Positions 1 through 9,674 are shown, counted from the first letter of the stretch. The stretch is DNA of 19,636 bases from Ichthyophonus hoferi (GCA_002751075.1 NAOQ01000481.1:1-19636), one strand, 5' to 3'. Notes: generated from the sequence alone by a model not told the origin. Translations and numbers: made by a program.

Positions 1-131
1 GCAAACATGACCACAATACCACACACACAAACACACAAACACTCGTCCATGCATGTACACAAAATGTACTCAAAATAAGCAAAAACAAAAATTGGCTCAA
101 AACACACAGGAATAGCTTGCATGAAAACTAG

Positions 132-305
132 TTCACTATTCGACACAAACGGAAAGTGTTCTTTCAAGAAGAATTGAAGAAACAGGCGCCTTGGTTTGTT
201 TCGACCTATAAACCCAAATACCTCCCTCCAGGCACTACTACACCACAATATAATAAACCCTTATTAATAAAGGAATTATATTATATTGCTAGGTTAATCC
301 TATAG
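132..305 (+). CDS. Possible terminal exon at the left edge, product unknown
   Basis: After an AG at 130-131 a frame of 57 codons runs to a TAG at 303-305. The peptide has varied composition, with KVFFQEELKKQAPWFVSTYK and later YLPPGTTTPQYNK, unlike the Ile/Tyr/Asn-rich frames of the surrounding spacer. It has no ATG, so it would need an upstream exon outside the window or before 130. The minus strand is also open from 260 to position 1 over the same bases. No family is recognised; it may be chance. Confidence 0.22.
   Translation, partial: FTIRHKRKVFFQEELKKQAPWFVSTYKPKYLPPGTTTPQYNKPLLIKELYYIARLIL
247..282. other. AT-rich inverted repeat
   Basis: AATATAAT (247-254) and ATTATATT (275-282) flank the 10-base palindrome TTATTAATAA (261-270). 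It overlaps the end of the possible exon 132-305, which weakens that call. Confidence 0.3.
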
Positions 306-834
306 TGTTAAACTATATAGTAGAATAACTTACGTAACATATGCAGATATTAGATGCATAGCTTCTTTGCTGCCTACCGGCTAAACAGCAGTCCTTAATA
401 ACGATAACATAAGACTCATTTTGCACATTGTGGATAGATTTGTTTTCCATTCCAGCTAGATCACTACCATATTAAAAATAGTACCATGGTTCCCTGAAGC
501 TATCAATAATTCTACCCATTCGCAATTGGACCTCAATATATTCCCCAATGGATGATATCAATTGGCTATTGTGACATTTTTTTTATCATGCAACTGCCTC
601 GATCTCAACACATTAATAGGAAAATATGTGAGATTATGATCGAATATAGTATGTTAAACAGTAGCACAATTTGTCAAAAACATAGGTTTATGTTCCTAGT
701 AATTACTATAAAATATGATTTTATAATAATTGGTACTTTATTAATTAATTGACATATCTTATTTATTAAACAACTCCAAATATCTTTCTGATATACTATA
801 TATACTATATATGCGTGCTAATCTTGTTTAGCTA
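306..834. other. No gene seen
   Basis: AT-rich spacer. It contains one ATTGGCTA (561-568). The 66-codon frame at 552-752 is Ile-rich and looks random. Confidence 0.6.
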
Positions 835-940
835 GGACGAAGGCGATCGCAATCGCATGAAGGCCCATTGGATTGGATCAGCAGGGCTTAGATTCAAACC
901 TAAGAGATTCATATTTTAGTAGTTTCACCACGGCGCGGAG
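835..940 (-). mobile_element. Possible tRNA-derived SINE relic (pol III A and B boxes)
   Basis: On the minus strand an A-box-like CGCGCCGTGG (plus 928-937) is followed, 31 bases after its GTGGT, by a B-box-like GGTTTGAATCT (plus 890-900; consensus GGTTCGANNCC, two mismatches). The B box sits in a CTTAG/CTAAG stem as in a T-arm, but the loop is 8 bases and no acceptor stem forms, so this is not a working tRNA. The patch is richer in GC than its surroundings. No second copy or 3' tail was found in the window. A plus-strand frame of 28 codons crosses the same bases, so a small exon is the alternative. Confidence 0.25.
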
Positions 941-1636
941 TACGACAAATCCTTTCTATTCACACTCCAAATTGGTAGTATTTTTGGAGAAACAGCACAG
1001 CATTTCCTTTTACTATTTGAGCACTAAGTTAAGGCGTTGATGCAGTATATTATTCCTCTATCTGTAAATAAATAAACAATATTTTACTTTTATAAGTTAT
1101 TAAGGATATGCATTACTACATCTAGTTTCAGCCTCAGAGTGATATGTGCATACAGTAAAGAGCATCAATCATAATCCTTCTACTTGGGTTGGATAATTAC
1201 GGCTCATGCCTTGAATTGTGCCAGACCATTTAACGATCTCAGGAGATGCCTCCCATAATGCCACATTTACGGACCATTTTACCATATCTAACGACCATGA
1301 AAATAGAAACTGTGAGTGCTTACGAGTCAACTAAGTACCAAATAATACCATAAAGCAGTGTAAGTGTACAATTAGCCCGTTAAATTGCATTTAAAAAGCA
1401 CACATACAACAGGAGACAGTTACAACGATTGTATATCATGGCTTAGTCAGGATTCGGTTTATAATATACATGTATAAACTTTTGTTTTAGATACTTGGTT
1501 AGGTTTAGTTAGATAGTTAGGTGTCCTTAAGTCAAGAGCAAGAGACACTTCTTAAGATTATTGTTACCTTCAAATGTAAATTAACTGTGACTATGGTTAA
1601 CAAGTCAGGATCCGTAGTAACCAAGGGGAAAAAAAA
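941..1636. other. No gene seen
   Basis: AT-rich spacer with no repeat or convincing reading frame. Confidence 0.6.
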
Positions 1637-1717
1637 AAGTATTCATCTCTCTGAATGCGAGTGACAATCAGCTCGCATAGAGATACTTCTTCAAGGAAAA
1701 TGTTGAAGAGAAAGTAT
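1637..1717. other. Two overlapping, mutually exclusive hairpins
   Basis: Hairpin one pairs AAGTAT, CTCT and ATGCGAG on the left (1637-1661, with two 4-base bulges) with a continuous 17-base right arm at 1672-1688, around a 10-base loop. Hairpin two reuses ATACTT (1683-1688) plus CTTCAA (1689-1694) as its left arm and pairs it with TTGAAG and AAGTAT (1703-1717, 3-base bulge), around an 8-base loop. Whether it is transcribed is unknown. Confidence 0.45.
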
Positions 1718-2755
1718 TTTCACCTGTTATTCAACATGTAAATCTATTGAAAATGCTTACATATTGTAGATTTACGTGTCTATCGGTATTAAACCTCAAC
1801 CATAGGACAGACCCGTTGTACGTTATTCCACGAATGAAGCCAAGTTACCTGACCTGCGATTAAAGGTTCTAAGCTGGACTAGAAATGGGTTAAATACTTT
1901 TCATTTAATTGAATTGGTTGCGTTGTTAAAAAATATATTTTGCCAGGGTTTTTAGCAATAAGTAAATATTACTTGCCTGGTTAATATATTAAAATATTTA
2001 TTATATATTAGAACATTGTAAACAATAATATTATTTCAAATCATAATTACATTATGGCCACATGTCTAATTCTCGAATCACACCAACCTTTAGTTTTTTA
2101 CATGTTCCATAGGATTGCGGTATCGATAATATTACTGCTCCAAATTAAAAGAAACTTTAATATGTTTGGTTCTAACAAGATTTAATTAGTCAATGCCGAA
2201 TTCAAAAAATAAATCAATCTAGTATAAAAGCAATTGCAGAATGCTAGCTTCGGTCGTCTTGGAAACTTTAAAGAACCAAGAGTTCCGTTTTATGATTATA
2301 ATTTCTGTCTTAATGCCTGTATAGTGATTGTATTTTAGAGTAGTTACCCGGAATAACTATATATTTTAATGGAAGTAGACATATTATTTACTAGACCTGA
2401 ATTTCCTTAAATTAAACTGATATCTTACTATTTAAACATATATAACCAATTATTACAACAAACCATTCTCAATGTAAAATTAAATAACGTATTTCTGCTT
2501 TATATTTTATTGCTACTTGGCTCACTATTAGAAATAAACAGTTAATTATATTATTGGACTTACAAGGTAGCAATTGAGAAATTTGTTACCCCATTTGCAG
2601 AACAAAACACAATAAATAAGACTTCTCGTAAAGGTTCTTGTGTAGTAAAATTGTTTTGAGATTCAACTAATGAACTAGTTTTATTAGTGATGTTCCTAAC
2701 TCCATTCAGTCTCGCTTTACTAACGCTAAAAAAGGCTACTTAATCAGAAAAAAGC
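1718..2755. other. No gene seen
   Basis: Strongly AT-rich spacer with stops in all frames and short A or T runs only. Confidence 0.6.
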
Positions 2756-2845
2756 TTGTGGTTCTTTACAGAAAACGACAAATGCACTAGTCAGGAGACC
2801 AGTGAAGATAATTCAAGCGAATAATCATAGGATAATAATCAGCAG

Positions 2846-2995
2846 ATGTTCTTTGATTCTCAAGCAGAGTCTCCATTCACCAATGCAAGTTTTGACATTA
2901 CTTATATCTTTGCTTATTTGTTGGAAATAATAAGTGGAGACAGGACTGTTTCTGTGACCTATGCCGGTTTAGAAGAAGAGGAGATTTCGAATTAA
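2846..2995 (+). CDS. Short open frame of coding-like composition, unknown
   Basis: ATG at 2846 opens 49 codons: MFFDSQAESPFTNASFDITY, then a hydrophobic IFAYLLEII segment, GDRTVSVTYAG and an acidic LEEEEISN end. Composition is balanced and acidic, unusual for random 70% AT DNA. Similar acidic, Ser-rich sequence lies just upstream in the same frame but is interrupted, so this may be a remnant of a longer unit. No family is recognised, and another frame is also open here. Confidence 0.2.
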   Translation: MFFDSQAESPFTNASFDITYIFAYLLEIISGDRTVSVTYAGLEEEEISN

Positions 2996-4738
2996 GAGGT
3001 ATTTTGACGTGTCTATGTGCATACATGGAATACAGATATACTAAAATACATTTTTATTATTATAAAGTCAACGACCCTTATTCTAAATAGGACCCCAAAC
3101 AAATGCTCTGAAATGACTTATACTTATTATATATAGTTTAGGGTCTCTTCTATTGGTTGGTTCAATTTTGATCAATCATCTTGGATTGGTATGTGGTACA
3201 AGATCGCTAACTCTTAATGAAACACATAGTGCAAATTAATTTGCTGATACAAGCACTAACAGTGGTGCATTGGTTAATGAGCCATTAAAATAAGTACCCT
3301 GTAATATAAGATTATCGAAATAGGATCAGACATTCCTAGTGGGTCCCTGTTGTCTTTCATGAATTGTATTAGTCAATAAGAATATTTTGTAAATAGTCCC
3401 ATTTAGATTATTGAACACGAACACAGCTTTACAGGTGTTAACCAAATATATATATATATATATAAAATGCCCGTGGTAAAATAAAAAATTAAAGAAAACA
3501 AAAATCAATAATAGAGAGCACCCACTCACACATACGCGGTAACAATAGCATAGCACGAAGTTCTCATAAATGCACACAGACATTCTTGGCATTTAATTAC
3601 ATATACTTAATAGCCACATCCTTATTGTAATGTCTAATCCACCACTGGCTCTCTATATGAAAATCAAGTCTAGATTTCTCGCCTGTTCGGAAATCAGAGA
3701 ACTGCTTACTAATATTAAATAGTGACGATAGTTATTATTTTTATTGTAATATATCATCCTTTACTGATTGATCTCATTGTGCCATTTACACATTCACACC
3801 CAAGTCCATTAAAGCATCTATTCCTACTGAATTAAAGCAGGGATATAATTACTGCAGCCACTTACCCAGAGAGTTGGTATGTAAATCTTTTATAGAACCT
3901 CTATCACAACAACTGAGTTTAAAAGACTGATATGATCAAGTGACTATTAATTATATTGGTGTTTTATTAATCGAGTCTGATAGTAGATTGATTTTATGCT
4001 TCTTCTCGCAACTCAACCTGGCATACTTGGAAATGGTATCTCTTAAAATTTTCACTTTCTACCTTGTTTGATTTAATAGGAATATGATTACCAAAATTTA
4101 TAAATAAAAGTAAGCAATTGTTTTTGAATAAATGAACAACTGTCATTCTTTGTTCTTTTTAGCCTTATGCATATGGTGCTATTTATTAATAAAAAATATA
4201 TACCAACTCTCTAGTTAGAAGTCTAGTTGGCACATAAATACCAATGAATAAATATATCTGCTTTATCTAATTCAATATTACTAACCAGTAATGACCAAGG
4301 TTATCTAACAAGAAAGTTACTCCAGAAATTAATAGAGAAATCTTTATTTTTCTGTTATTTTTAAAAAAGATAAATAAATGATGGGAAAGGATGTAATAAA
4401 TATTTGGTTACAATAGTAAATTTCCTGATCTATTTTCAGTATTTGAACTTGATCTTAGATTAAGTTTTCAATCTAGCTGATTGCAATAAATACATCATTC
4501 GTTAACGTTGAGAATGATGTTATATGTATGTTTGATTTTATTATTCAATATTCCATTACAGTAAATAAATTAGGTAATGAGAAGTTGAAGAAAAAAAATG
4601 TAAAATCTTGTAAAATCATTAAGGAAGTGATAGAAATGAAGTACTTGCCTAAAGATAAGAACGATATGATATGTTGATATTTCTTTATCGATCAGTTGAT
4701 AATCACTAAGATTAATTCCTTGTCTCTGGATCAGTAAT
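2996..4738. other. No gene seen
   Basis: AT-rich spacer with an (AT)n run at 3446-3464. The minus-strand frame 3326-3592 is Phe/Tyr/Ile-rich, crosses the (AT)n run and is not credible. Several CCAAT/ATTGG boxes occur near 3150-3195 and 3270. Confidence 0.55.
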
Positions 4739-5110
4739 TTGTGTACGATAATCGATTATATTTACGATTGGATGTGGGAATGTGCAGGATCTCTTAGCTT
4801 CGTTGGAATCTATGAGAAGGGAAGCTTTGCCAAAGTTGGCGATTTTGGTCTGTTCCGGAATAAAGATTCGATTCGAATAAATATATCAGAGTATTGTTGC
4901 TTGGTCTCTTTTGTGATTCCACAAGCACAGTTAATTCGAATAGTTAAGACAGCTCAGACCAATAATTTTTGACTTTGATCAGGCGCTGGCTGACCGTATT
5001 ATTCATTGATATTTCCAGTATGACTCAAATCGTACACGCGTTTAGAGCCGTAAAGAATTCTCGCATAGCTGGCTTTCTTTCGTACTTGCAGCGATTACGA
5101 AGCTAAGAGC
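4739..5110. other. Patch of balanced composition, no gene assigned
   Basis: GC is higher than in the flanks and short frames are open in several directions, for example one with MTQIVHAFRAVKNSRIAGFL after 5020. A 13-base inverted repeat, CTCTTAGCTTCGT at 4791-4803 and its complement at 5097-5109, brackets most of it. It could be a worn gene or foldback element; nothing is recognised. Confidence 0.35.
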
Positions 5111-5987
5111 TTAAATTCTGTATATCAGAGCATTTTATATTGTTATATTATACTCCTAATTAAGGTCTATATTATTTGATTATGTAATGGTGCGCTAATG
5201 GTACTATATTTCTAATACTAATATACATAATAGCATTATTAAGTTAGAGCTCCTACATGTTTCCTTCTTTTGATATAGAAAGGTGAACTCTATAATAATA
5301 ACAATAATAATATATATATATATATGTTACGATATATACTATGCCAGGTTACCAAATAAATCATTATTCCTGTATTACACTGGGCACTCTGGAACCGTAG
5401 GAAACTTGTGGATCATGCATGAGATTGCATGATGTAATCAGGAGTTGTAGCATTAATTTTGTAGATTCATTACTTTTCAGAAATTCATGTTTGGGAGTAT
5501 ATTCAGAGGATATAAATACATTTCCCATATAGCCAATTACTGTATTGGAATTAGATTGTACATCTTGCAGATAGGAATCTCCCATATATTAGCTACATTT
5601 GATCTCAAAGGATGTGCGTCTGTGTATTCCCCTTCCCTGTCACAAACATACCCAAAAGCCATCTTTTCTTATTCCAATTGTTTTCTTCCACTTAGTTTCG
5701 GCATGCTATGTTAATTATAATGAGAATAATTTTTAGTTAATGTAAAAAAAATATTATTAACATAGGTAATTAACATATATTTTTTAAAATATATATATAG
5801 CAAGATATATCTCACCTGTATTTTCATTTTGGCAATTTAAAATTTTAAAAGATTTTCAATTTCATTAGCTAAAAATGAAACAAACCGATTTGTCTTAGCG
5901 CGCTTTACTTTTAATCCCAGAATTTATGACAAGCCAAAGAAAGTTTCATTCTGACCCTATTAATTTTCAATTATGTTCAATCGGAAA
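5111..5987. other. No gene assigned
   Basis: (TAA)n/(TA)n at 5291-5325; a block at 5364-5714 with open frames on both strands (minus frame MGDSYLQDVQSNSNTVIGYM from 5585, 73 codons); then AT-rich spacer with ATGTTAATTA near 5708 and its complement near 5767. The minus frame has good composition but no acceptor or partner exon that I can find. Confidence 0.4.
5412..5433. other. Perfect 8-bp hairpin (ATCATGCA/TGCATGAT)
   Basis: ATCATGCA, a 6-base loop TGAGAT, then TGCATGAT. It lies inside a block (5364-5714) where short frames are open on both strands; none is recognised. Confidence 0.4.
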
Positions 5988-6236
5988 ACCAATCAGATTT
6001 ATGCAAACTGCAGTAGTTCAATTGATTGGTCCACAAACTTCGGGTAGTTGGTTCGTGTCCAGGTATATGTTTTCTCCTACGAGCTGGAAGTTACCTCAAT
6101 CCAGTATATCAGGAACTAGTCAGCTTTTGGCATAGTTCTATCGCTGCCATAGCAGTCTGTGGAGCCGCCCTCTTTTGGGCGTTACTCCGTTTACATTTAT
6201 ACACTATTTCAACCTGTGCAAAGAAAATGTACTAGG
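5988..6236. other. Patch of balanced base composition with inverted CCAAT pair and hairpin
   Basis: ACCAATCA (5988-5995) and its exact reverse complement TGATTGGT (6023-6030) flank ATGCAAAC (6001-6008). Further on, CGCCC-TCTTTT-GGGCG (6166-6181) forms a small GC hairpin. The patch stands out from AT-rich flanks and may be a promoter or a decayed exon. Confidence 0.3.
6109..6213 (-). CDS. Possible terminal exon on the minus strand, unknown
   Basis: On the minus strand a good acceptor (TTTTCTTTGCACAG) is followed by the only open frame, 34 codons: VEIVYKCKRSNAQKRAAPQT, then AMAAIELCQKLTSS and TGA. The composition is Ala/Lys/Arg/Gln-rich in a GC-richer patch. No upstream partner exon was found, and plus-strand frames are open here as well, so chance is a serious alternative. 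Confidence 0.18.
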   Translation of the reverse strand, partial: VEIVYKCKRSNAQKRAAPQTAMAAIELCQKLTSS

Positions 6237-7070
6237 TCACTAACGAAACCTGCCGAGGTATATGATAACTGTAATAATTATGGTTTTGAATATATTTAAT
6301 GGTGTCAAAGCCGGGAGATTTTTCCACACAAAAAAAATCATACAAACCATATGATTGAGTTTAAATATGCCCACATGGCTCTATATTATTAGGCTCAGTT
6401 CAGCTAATAATAAATTATCATGTTATGCAATTCTGTAGTATTTTACTAGAAATTCCAAATAACTATATATTAACATTATGATGAATTATAATATTACTAT
6501 TAAATGCACATTACATCCAAGTTGTATGAAACCGTGACCTGTTTGCCACAATATCTTTACACAGTCTTTCCACCTCAATTATTACTTATTTTATTATTAT
6601 TTGTAAGGTATGCTATTTCTGCGTTTGATGTCATGTCTATGTAGTATTTTATTCTCTTATATCGGACCACTGAGGCTTATAATAACTGTGCTCCTAAAAA
6701 ATGGTAATCTACGTGTTAGATACCTACGTATTCCAATTTAGAATGTTCGATTAGGTTAATGTCAGCCAATTGTCTGGCGAATGATTCTTTCCCATTGGAA
6801 CTTAGCCTATCTCATGGGGAATATTTGTTATTTACATTTATTGAAATATTACTGAGCCATATTCTTCTTACGTACTCCATGTATCAGAAAAATTAATAAT
6901 TAATACAATACAACATAATAATATATAATGTTTTTTCTTTATTTTGACCGAGATTTTTTAATTATTACTTATGTGGTCCCATTAAAGGAATATCCCAGTA
7001 GACGTTTACCATTACTTTGGGTATCACCTCAGTAAAAGGTTTCCTTGTTTAAAATTTATTAAATCAGAAA
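6237..7070. other. No gene seen
   Basis: AT-rich spacer. An imperfect inverted repeat (TTCCCAT near 6789, ATGGGGAA near 6814) is the only structure noted. Confidence 0.55.
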
Positions 7071-7311
7071 GAAAAGGAAGAATAAAATATTATTTGTATT
7101 GTTCTGGGCTCCCGGGTAAATTTATTTATAAACCTACCGAAAAATTATTGCTTTGGCATTGCTGGTTCTAACTGAAAATCGAGATCACAATAGAAAAGGA
7201 TGAATAAAATATTGTTTCTATTGTTCAATAGGTATATTTATTTATAAACCTACTTAAAAATTATTGTTTTGGCATCGCTAGTCCAGATTTGAAACTGAGA
7301 TCGCACTATGA
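7071..7311 (+). repeat. Tandem duplication of a 120-bp unit upstream of the protease gene
   Basis: Copy one is 7071-7192, copy two 7193-7311. Shared blocks in order are GAAAAGGA, GAATAAAATATT, TATTGTTC, ATTTATTTATAAACCTAC, AAAAATTATTG, TTTGGCAT and GAGATC. About 80% of positions agree, with a short deletion in copy two where copy one has the GC-rich CTGGGCTCCCGGG. No coding frame is kept across the two copies. Confidence 0.8.
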
Positions 7312-7496
7312 AAGCCAAAGAATAATGTAATCTGGAGTGTGAATACTCTTTCTCCACGTTGTTGTCCTATTTGTTCGTACTCAGCATGCGAAAGTTATTT
7401 ACAACAGAAACTATTTTTATATTATTAAAATATAGGTTGTCTATATAAGGTGTAATGCCTTCGCAACATATGCGGTCAAAAATCTACCACAATCTC

Positions 7497-7506
7497 ATTG
7501 GCCAAT
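7497..7506. promoter_or_regulatory. Palindromic double CCAAT box (ATTGGCCAAT)
   Basis: ATTGGCCAAT is a perfect 10-base palindrome holding one CCAAT box on each strand. It lies about 470 bases before the protease start codon. A TATA-like GTATATATTT follows at about 7542, so it may be a distal promoter element or an alternative core promoter. No reading frame starting just downstream is convincing. Confidence 0.35.
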
Positions 7507-7555
7507 AAAACTATGCACGCCCACAGTTCACACTTTAGGGTTGTATATATTTAAG

Positions 7556-7573
7556 TAAAGAGTCTGCTCTTTA
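7556..7573. other. Perfect 7-bp hairpin with 4-base loop upstream of the protease gene
   Basis: TAAAGAG, TCTG, CTCTTTA. It follows the palindromic CCAAT box and TATA-like sequence at 7497-7551. Function unknown. Confidence 0.35.
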
Positions 7574-7652
7574 TTGAGATTGCCATGTATTTTGACTAAT
7601 TTAGAAAGGATAACACCTCACTTGGTTTCACAATTATCTATATATCTAGAAT

Positions 7653-7793
7653 ACCTTACATATTCTACAATTGTGAACTGCAGTGTTCGAAACATTGTAA
7701 CCAATCTTACGATTAATTTCCTATTATTTTAATTTGATTCCTGTATTTTATTTATAACACCATCGAAACCTTACATGACATATTTTACAATTG
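7653..7793 (+). repeat. Near-identical 21-nt direct repeat in the protease upstream region
   Basis: ACCTTACA followed by TATTCTACAATTG at 7653-7673 recurs at 7768-7793 as ACCTTACA, a 5-base insertion TGACA, then TATTTTACAATTG. Twenty of 21 shared positions agree and the copies start 115 bases apart. The second copy runs straight into the CCAAT cluster. It may be a small local duplication or a repeated protein-binding site. Confidence 0.5.
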
Positions 7794-7839
7794 GTAAGTA
7801 ATAGCCAATTGCTTACGTCTATAGTACCCGTAAGCCAAT
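7790..7839 (+). promoter_or_regulatory. Cluster of three CCAAT boxes upstream of the protease gene
   Basis: ATTGG at 7790-7794 (reverse orientation), TAGCCAAT at 7802-7809 and AAGCCAAT at 7832-7839 lie about 80-130 bases upstream of the TATA box. The flanking AGCCAAT matches the known preference of the NF-Y/HAP CCAAT-binding complex. GTAAG and CTTAC flank the middle box as a small inverted repeat. Probably the proximal promoter. Confidence 0.5.
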
Positions 7840-7921
7840 TAAAATACACATGTTTATCTATAGCCATTTTACAAATCTAGATCTCTGTTCTTAGGGAAGT
7901 CCCGTCTATTGCTTTCACTAG

Positions 7922-7929
7922 TATATAAG
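7922..7929 (+). promoter_or_regulatory. TATA box of the aspartic protease gene
   Basis: TATATAAG lies 45 bases before the start codon at 7974, so transcription would begin near 7950 and leave a 5' untranslated leader of about 20-25 bases. No other ATG lies between it and the start codon. The assignment rests on position and sequence only. Confidence 0.6.
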
Positions 7930-7973
7930 ATAGTGCCTGTACATTCACATTTATACTATCAATTGACGCAAAA

Positions 7974-9550
7974 ATGAAGTATGCATATGCTTTGCTTTCT
8001 TGCCTCTTGGGCTTGAGTCAAGCTAAATTTGACATGCCTCTCGTCAGGAAAAATCTCGTAAAAGGCGCGTCTGAGCAGATACTTGAGGAAGGCTCTTTGT
8101 ACGCAGCCCAGGTAATTATCTGTTATTGCACACGCCATTATAAACAGTAATATACAGACATGCATAATATTAAAAGCCCCAGCATGTTGGTGTTGTGCAG
8201 TAATGCAGTATTATGTTGGCTTAAAATGCTGCAACCCTAATTGTAAAACCACTCTATATCTACAGGTCACAATGGGGGGTAGTCAAGAAATGTACCTTAT
8301 GATTGACACGGGCTCATCCGATATGTTAGTAGTAGGCAGTGACTGTATTGCCTACGATAGGAATTCCAAGACTCTAGGTTGCGATAAGCAGTTTCACCCG
8401 GGTCAATATGAGGCTGGTAAATGTAATCTGTCCAATGGTTTTTATAATCTCGGAGTTGGCCATGCTGTTAATCACAAGAAAACCAGTGTAATCTGCTACG
8501 GAGATGGAACACATCTTAATTATGATATATACAGTACTAATGTAACTTTTGCCGGAGTAGAAGCACCTAATCAGTATTTTGGAGTAATTACCGCGCAGAT
8601 TAAAGATAATTGGTCAGGAAATATTGATGGAATTTTGGGTATAGGATATACCACTAATTCAATGATTGCTCAAAAAGAGGCTCATGGCACCAGCATTATC
8701 GATACAATGGCAGATGCTGGTCACATAACTGATGAGTTTGCCATGTGCTTTGATCATGGTCATAGCTGGAGTATTGAGAATGGAGGAAGGCTGATTTTGG
8801 GTGGAGGTGATCTGCCTGGTATGGTTTATACTAAAATCATTCCGGGATGGTATGGCTATTATGATGCCTACAATATTTTAATGGACAAAGTTGTTGTTGC
8901 TGGTAAACAAATATCAGAAGTAACTGCTTCAGGAGGTAAATGCTTTGAATATCTGCTTGTCTACGGTTTAATGTACTATTTTTTGACGTTTTAAATTTAA
9001 AAATAGGGGCTCCCAATAGTTTTAGACATTTATAATTGTTTGAATGGATATTAATGTAAGTTTGTGTGTAATGTATATTCTAATAAATATTTTATTTTAA
9101 TTTACAGGGTCTATAGGACTGGTGGACAGTGGTACCACTCTGCTGATCTTGCCCTGGAATTGGATCCGAACATTCTCTGATGTTATTTGCGAAATACTTC
9201 ATCAGAATGGTAAACCAGGATGCCAGGTCGATCCTACTCATGACGGCTTCAAATACGTACCTCCATGGGAAGTTATATTGGATACAGATTCCATACCACT
9301 GCTGCCCCCCCTGGAGTTTACTTTCAATGGAGGTCTTACTGCTAAAGTTGAAGCTTATCAATACTTAAGGTTAGCAGGTGTTGAAGAAAATGGTCAGCAT
9401 GTTTACACATTGCGTATGATGGATGGAGGACAAAGTACCATCTTAGGTGATGTGTTTTTGCGTGGAAAATGGGTTCACTTCGACAGACAAAACCATAGAA
9501 TTGGTATAGCACCTGTTGCGGATTCTTGCAAAGCGATGGAGGCTTGTTAA
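7974..9550 (+). CDS. Secreted pepsin-family (A1) aspartic protease, three exons, complete
   Basis: Exons 7974-8111, 8266-8935 and 9108-9550 join to a 416-residue protein. Introns are 8112-8265 (GTAATT...CTACAG, phase 0) and 8936-9107 (GTAAAT...TTACAG, phase 1). Residues 1-17 (MKYAYALLSCLLGLSQA) form a signal peptide. KFDMPLVRK at 18-26 looks like the start of an A1 propeptide, but only about 28 residues separate the signal from the mature fold, which is short for the family. The first catalytic motif is DTGSS with Asp60; the flap is YGDGT with Tyr124; NIDGILGIGY lies at 165-174; the second catalytic motif is DSGTT with Asp276. Cys297 and Cys308 could form the C-terminal-lobe disulfide. The C-terminus has the usual ILGDVFLRGKWVHFD and ends in Cys. 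An insert between Asp60 and the flap carries Cys73, Cys85 and Cys99. Sequons NLS, NVT and NWS suggest glycosylation. The role is extracellular or vacuolar proteolysis; substrate unknown. The ATG at 7974 is the first one that opens a signal peptide. Confidence 0.95.
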
Positions 9551-9674
9551 ATTTCAATTGTTGCTGTGTTGGGAAATATGGAATCAATCTAGAAAGAGGA
9601 AGATAAAAGACTTCTATATGTGAAAATCGACAGATAGTAGCTTTGACATGGAACTGTGATTCACATGTTTAAAC

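Noticed and set aside
835-940. Functional tRNA gene on the minus strand
   Set aside because: No 7-bp acceptor stem and an 8-base T-loop; only box-like sequences remain, so it was listed as a possible SINE relic.
4739-4972. Frame with FAKVGDFGLFRN, resembling a protein-kinase DFG segment
   Set aside because: No HRD catalytic loop, APE motif or other kinase part lies in frame or nearby, and another frame over the same bases looks equally coding-like. A short chance match.
4791-5109. 13-bp inverted repeat as the ends of a transposon
   Set aside because: The match does not extend beyond 13 bases, there is no target-site duplication or transposase, and a match of this length can occur by chance over 300 bp.
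7959-8165. Minus-strand frame over protease exon 1
   Set aside because: Antisense to a convincing signal-peptide exon; no own support.
8203-8265. Upstream extension of the protease exon-2 frame from ATG 8203
   Set aside because: A clean CTACAG acceptor at 8265 and the phase-matched signal-peptide exon at 7974 show that this part is intron.
9092-9587. Minus-strand frames opposite protease exon 3, and a shifted plus frame at 9180
   Set aside because: Shadows of the real exon, which carries the second catalytic motif and the family C-terminus.
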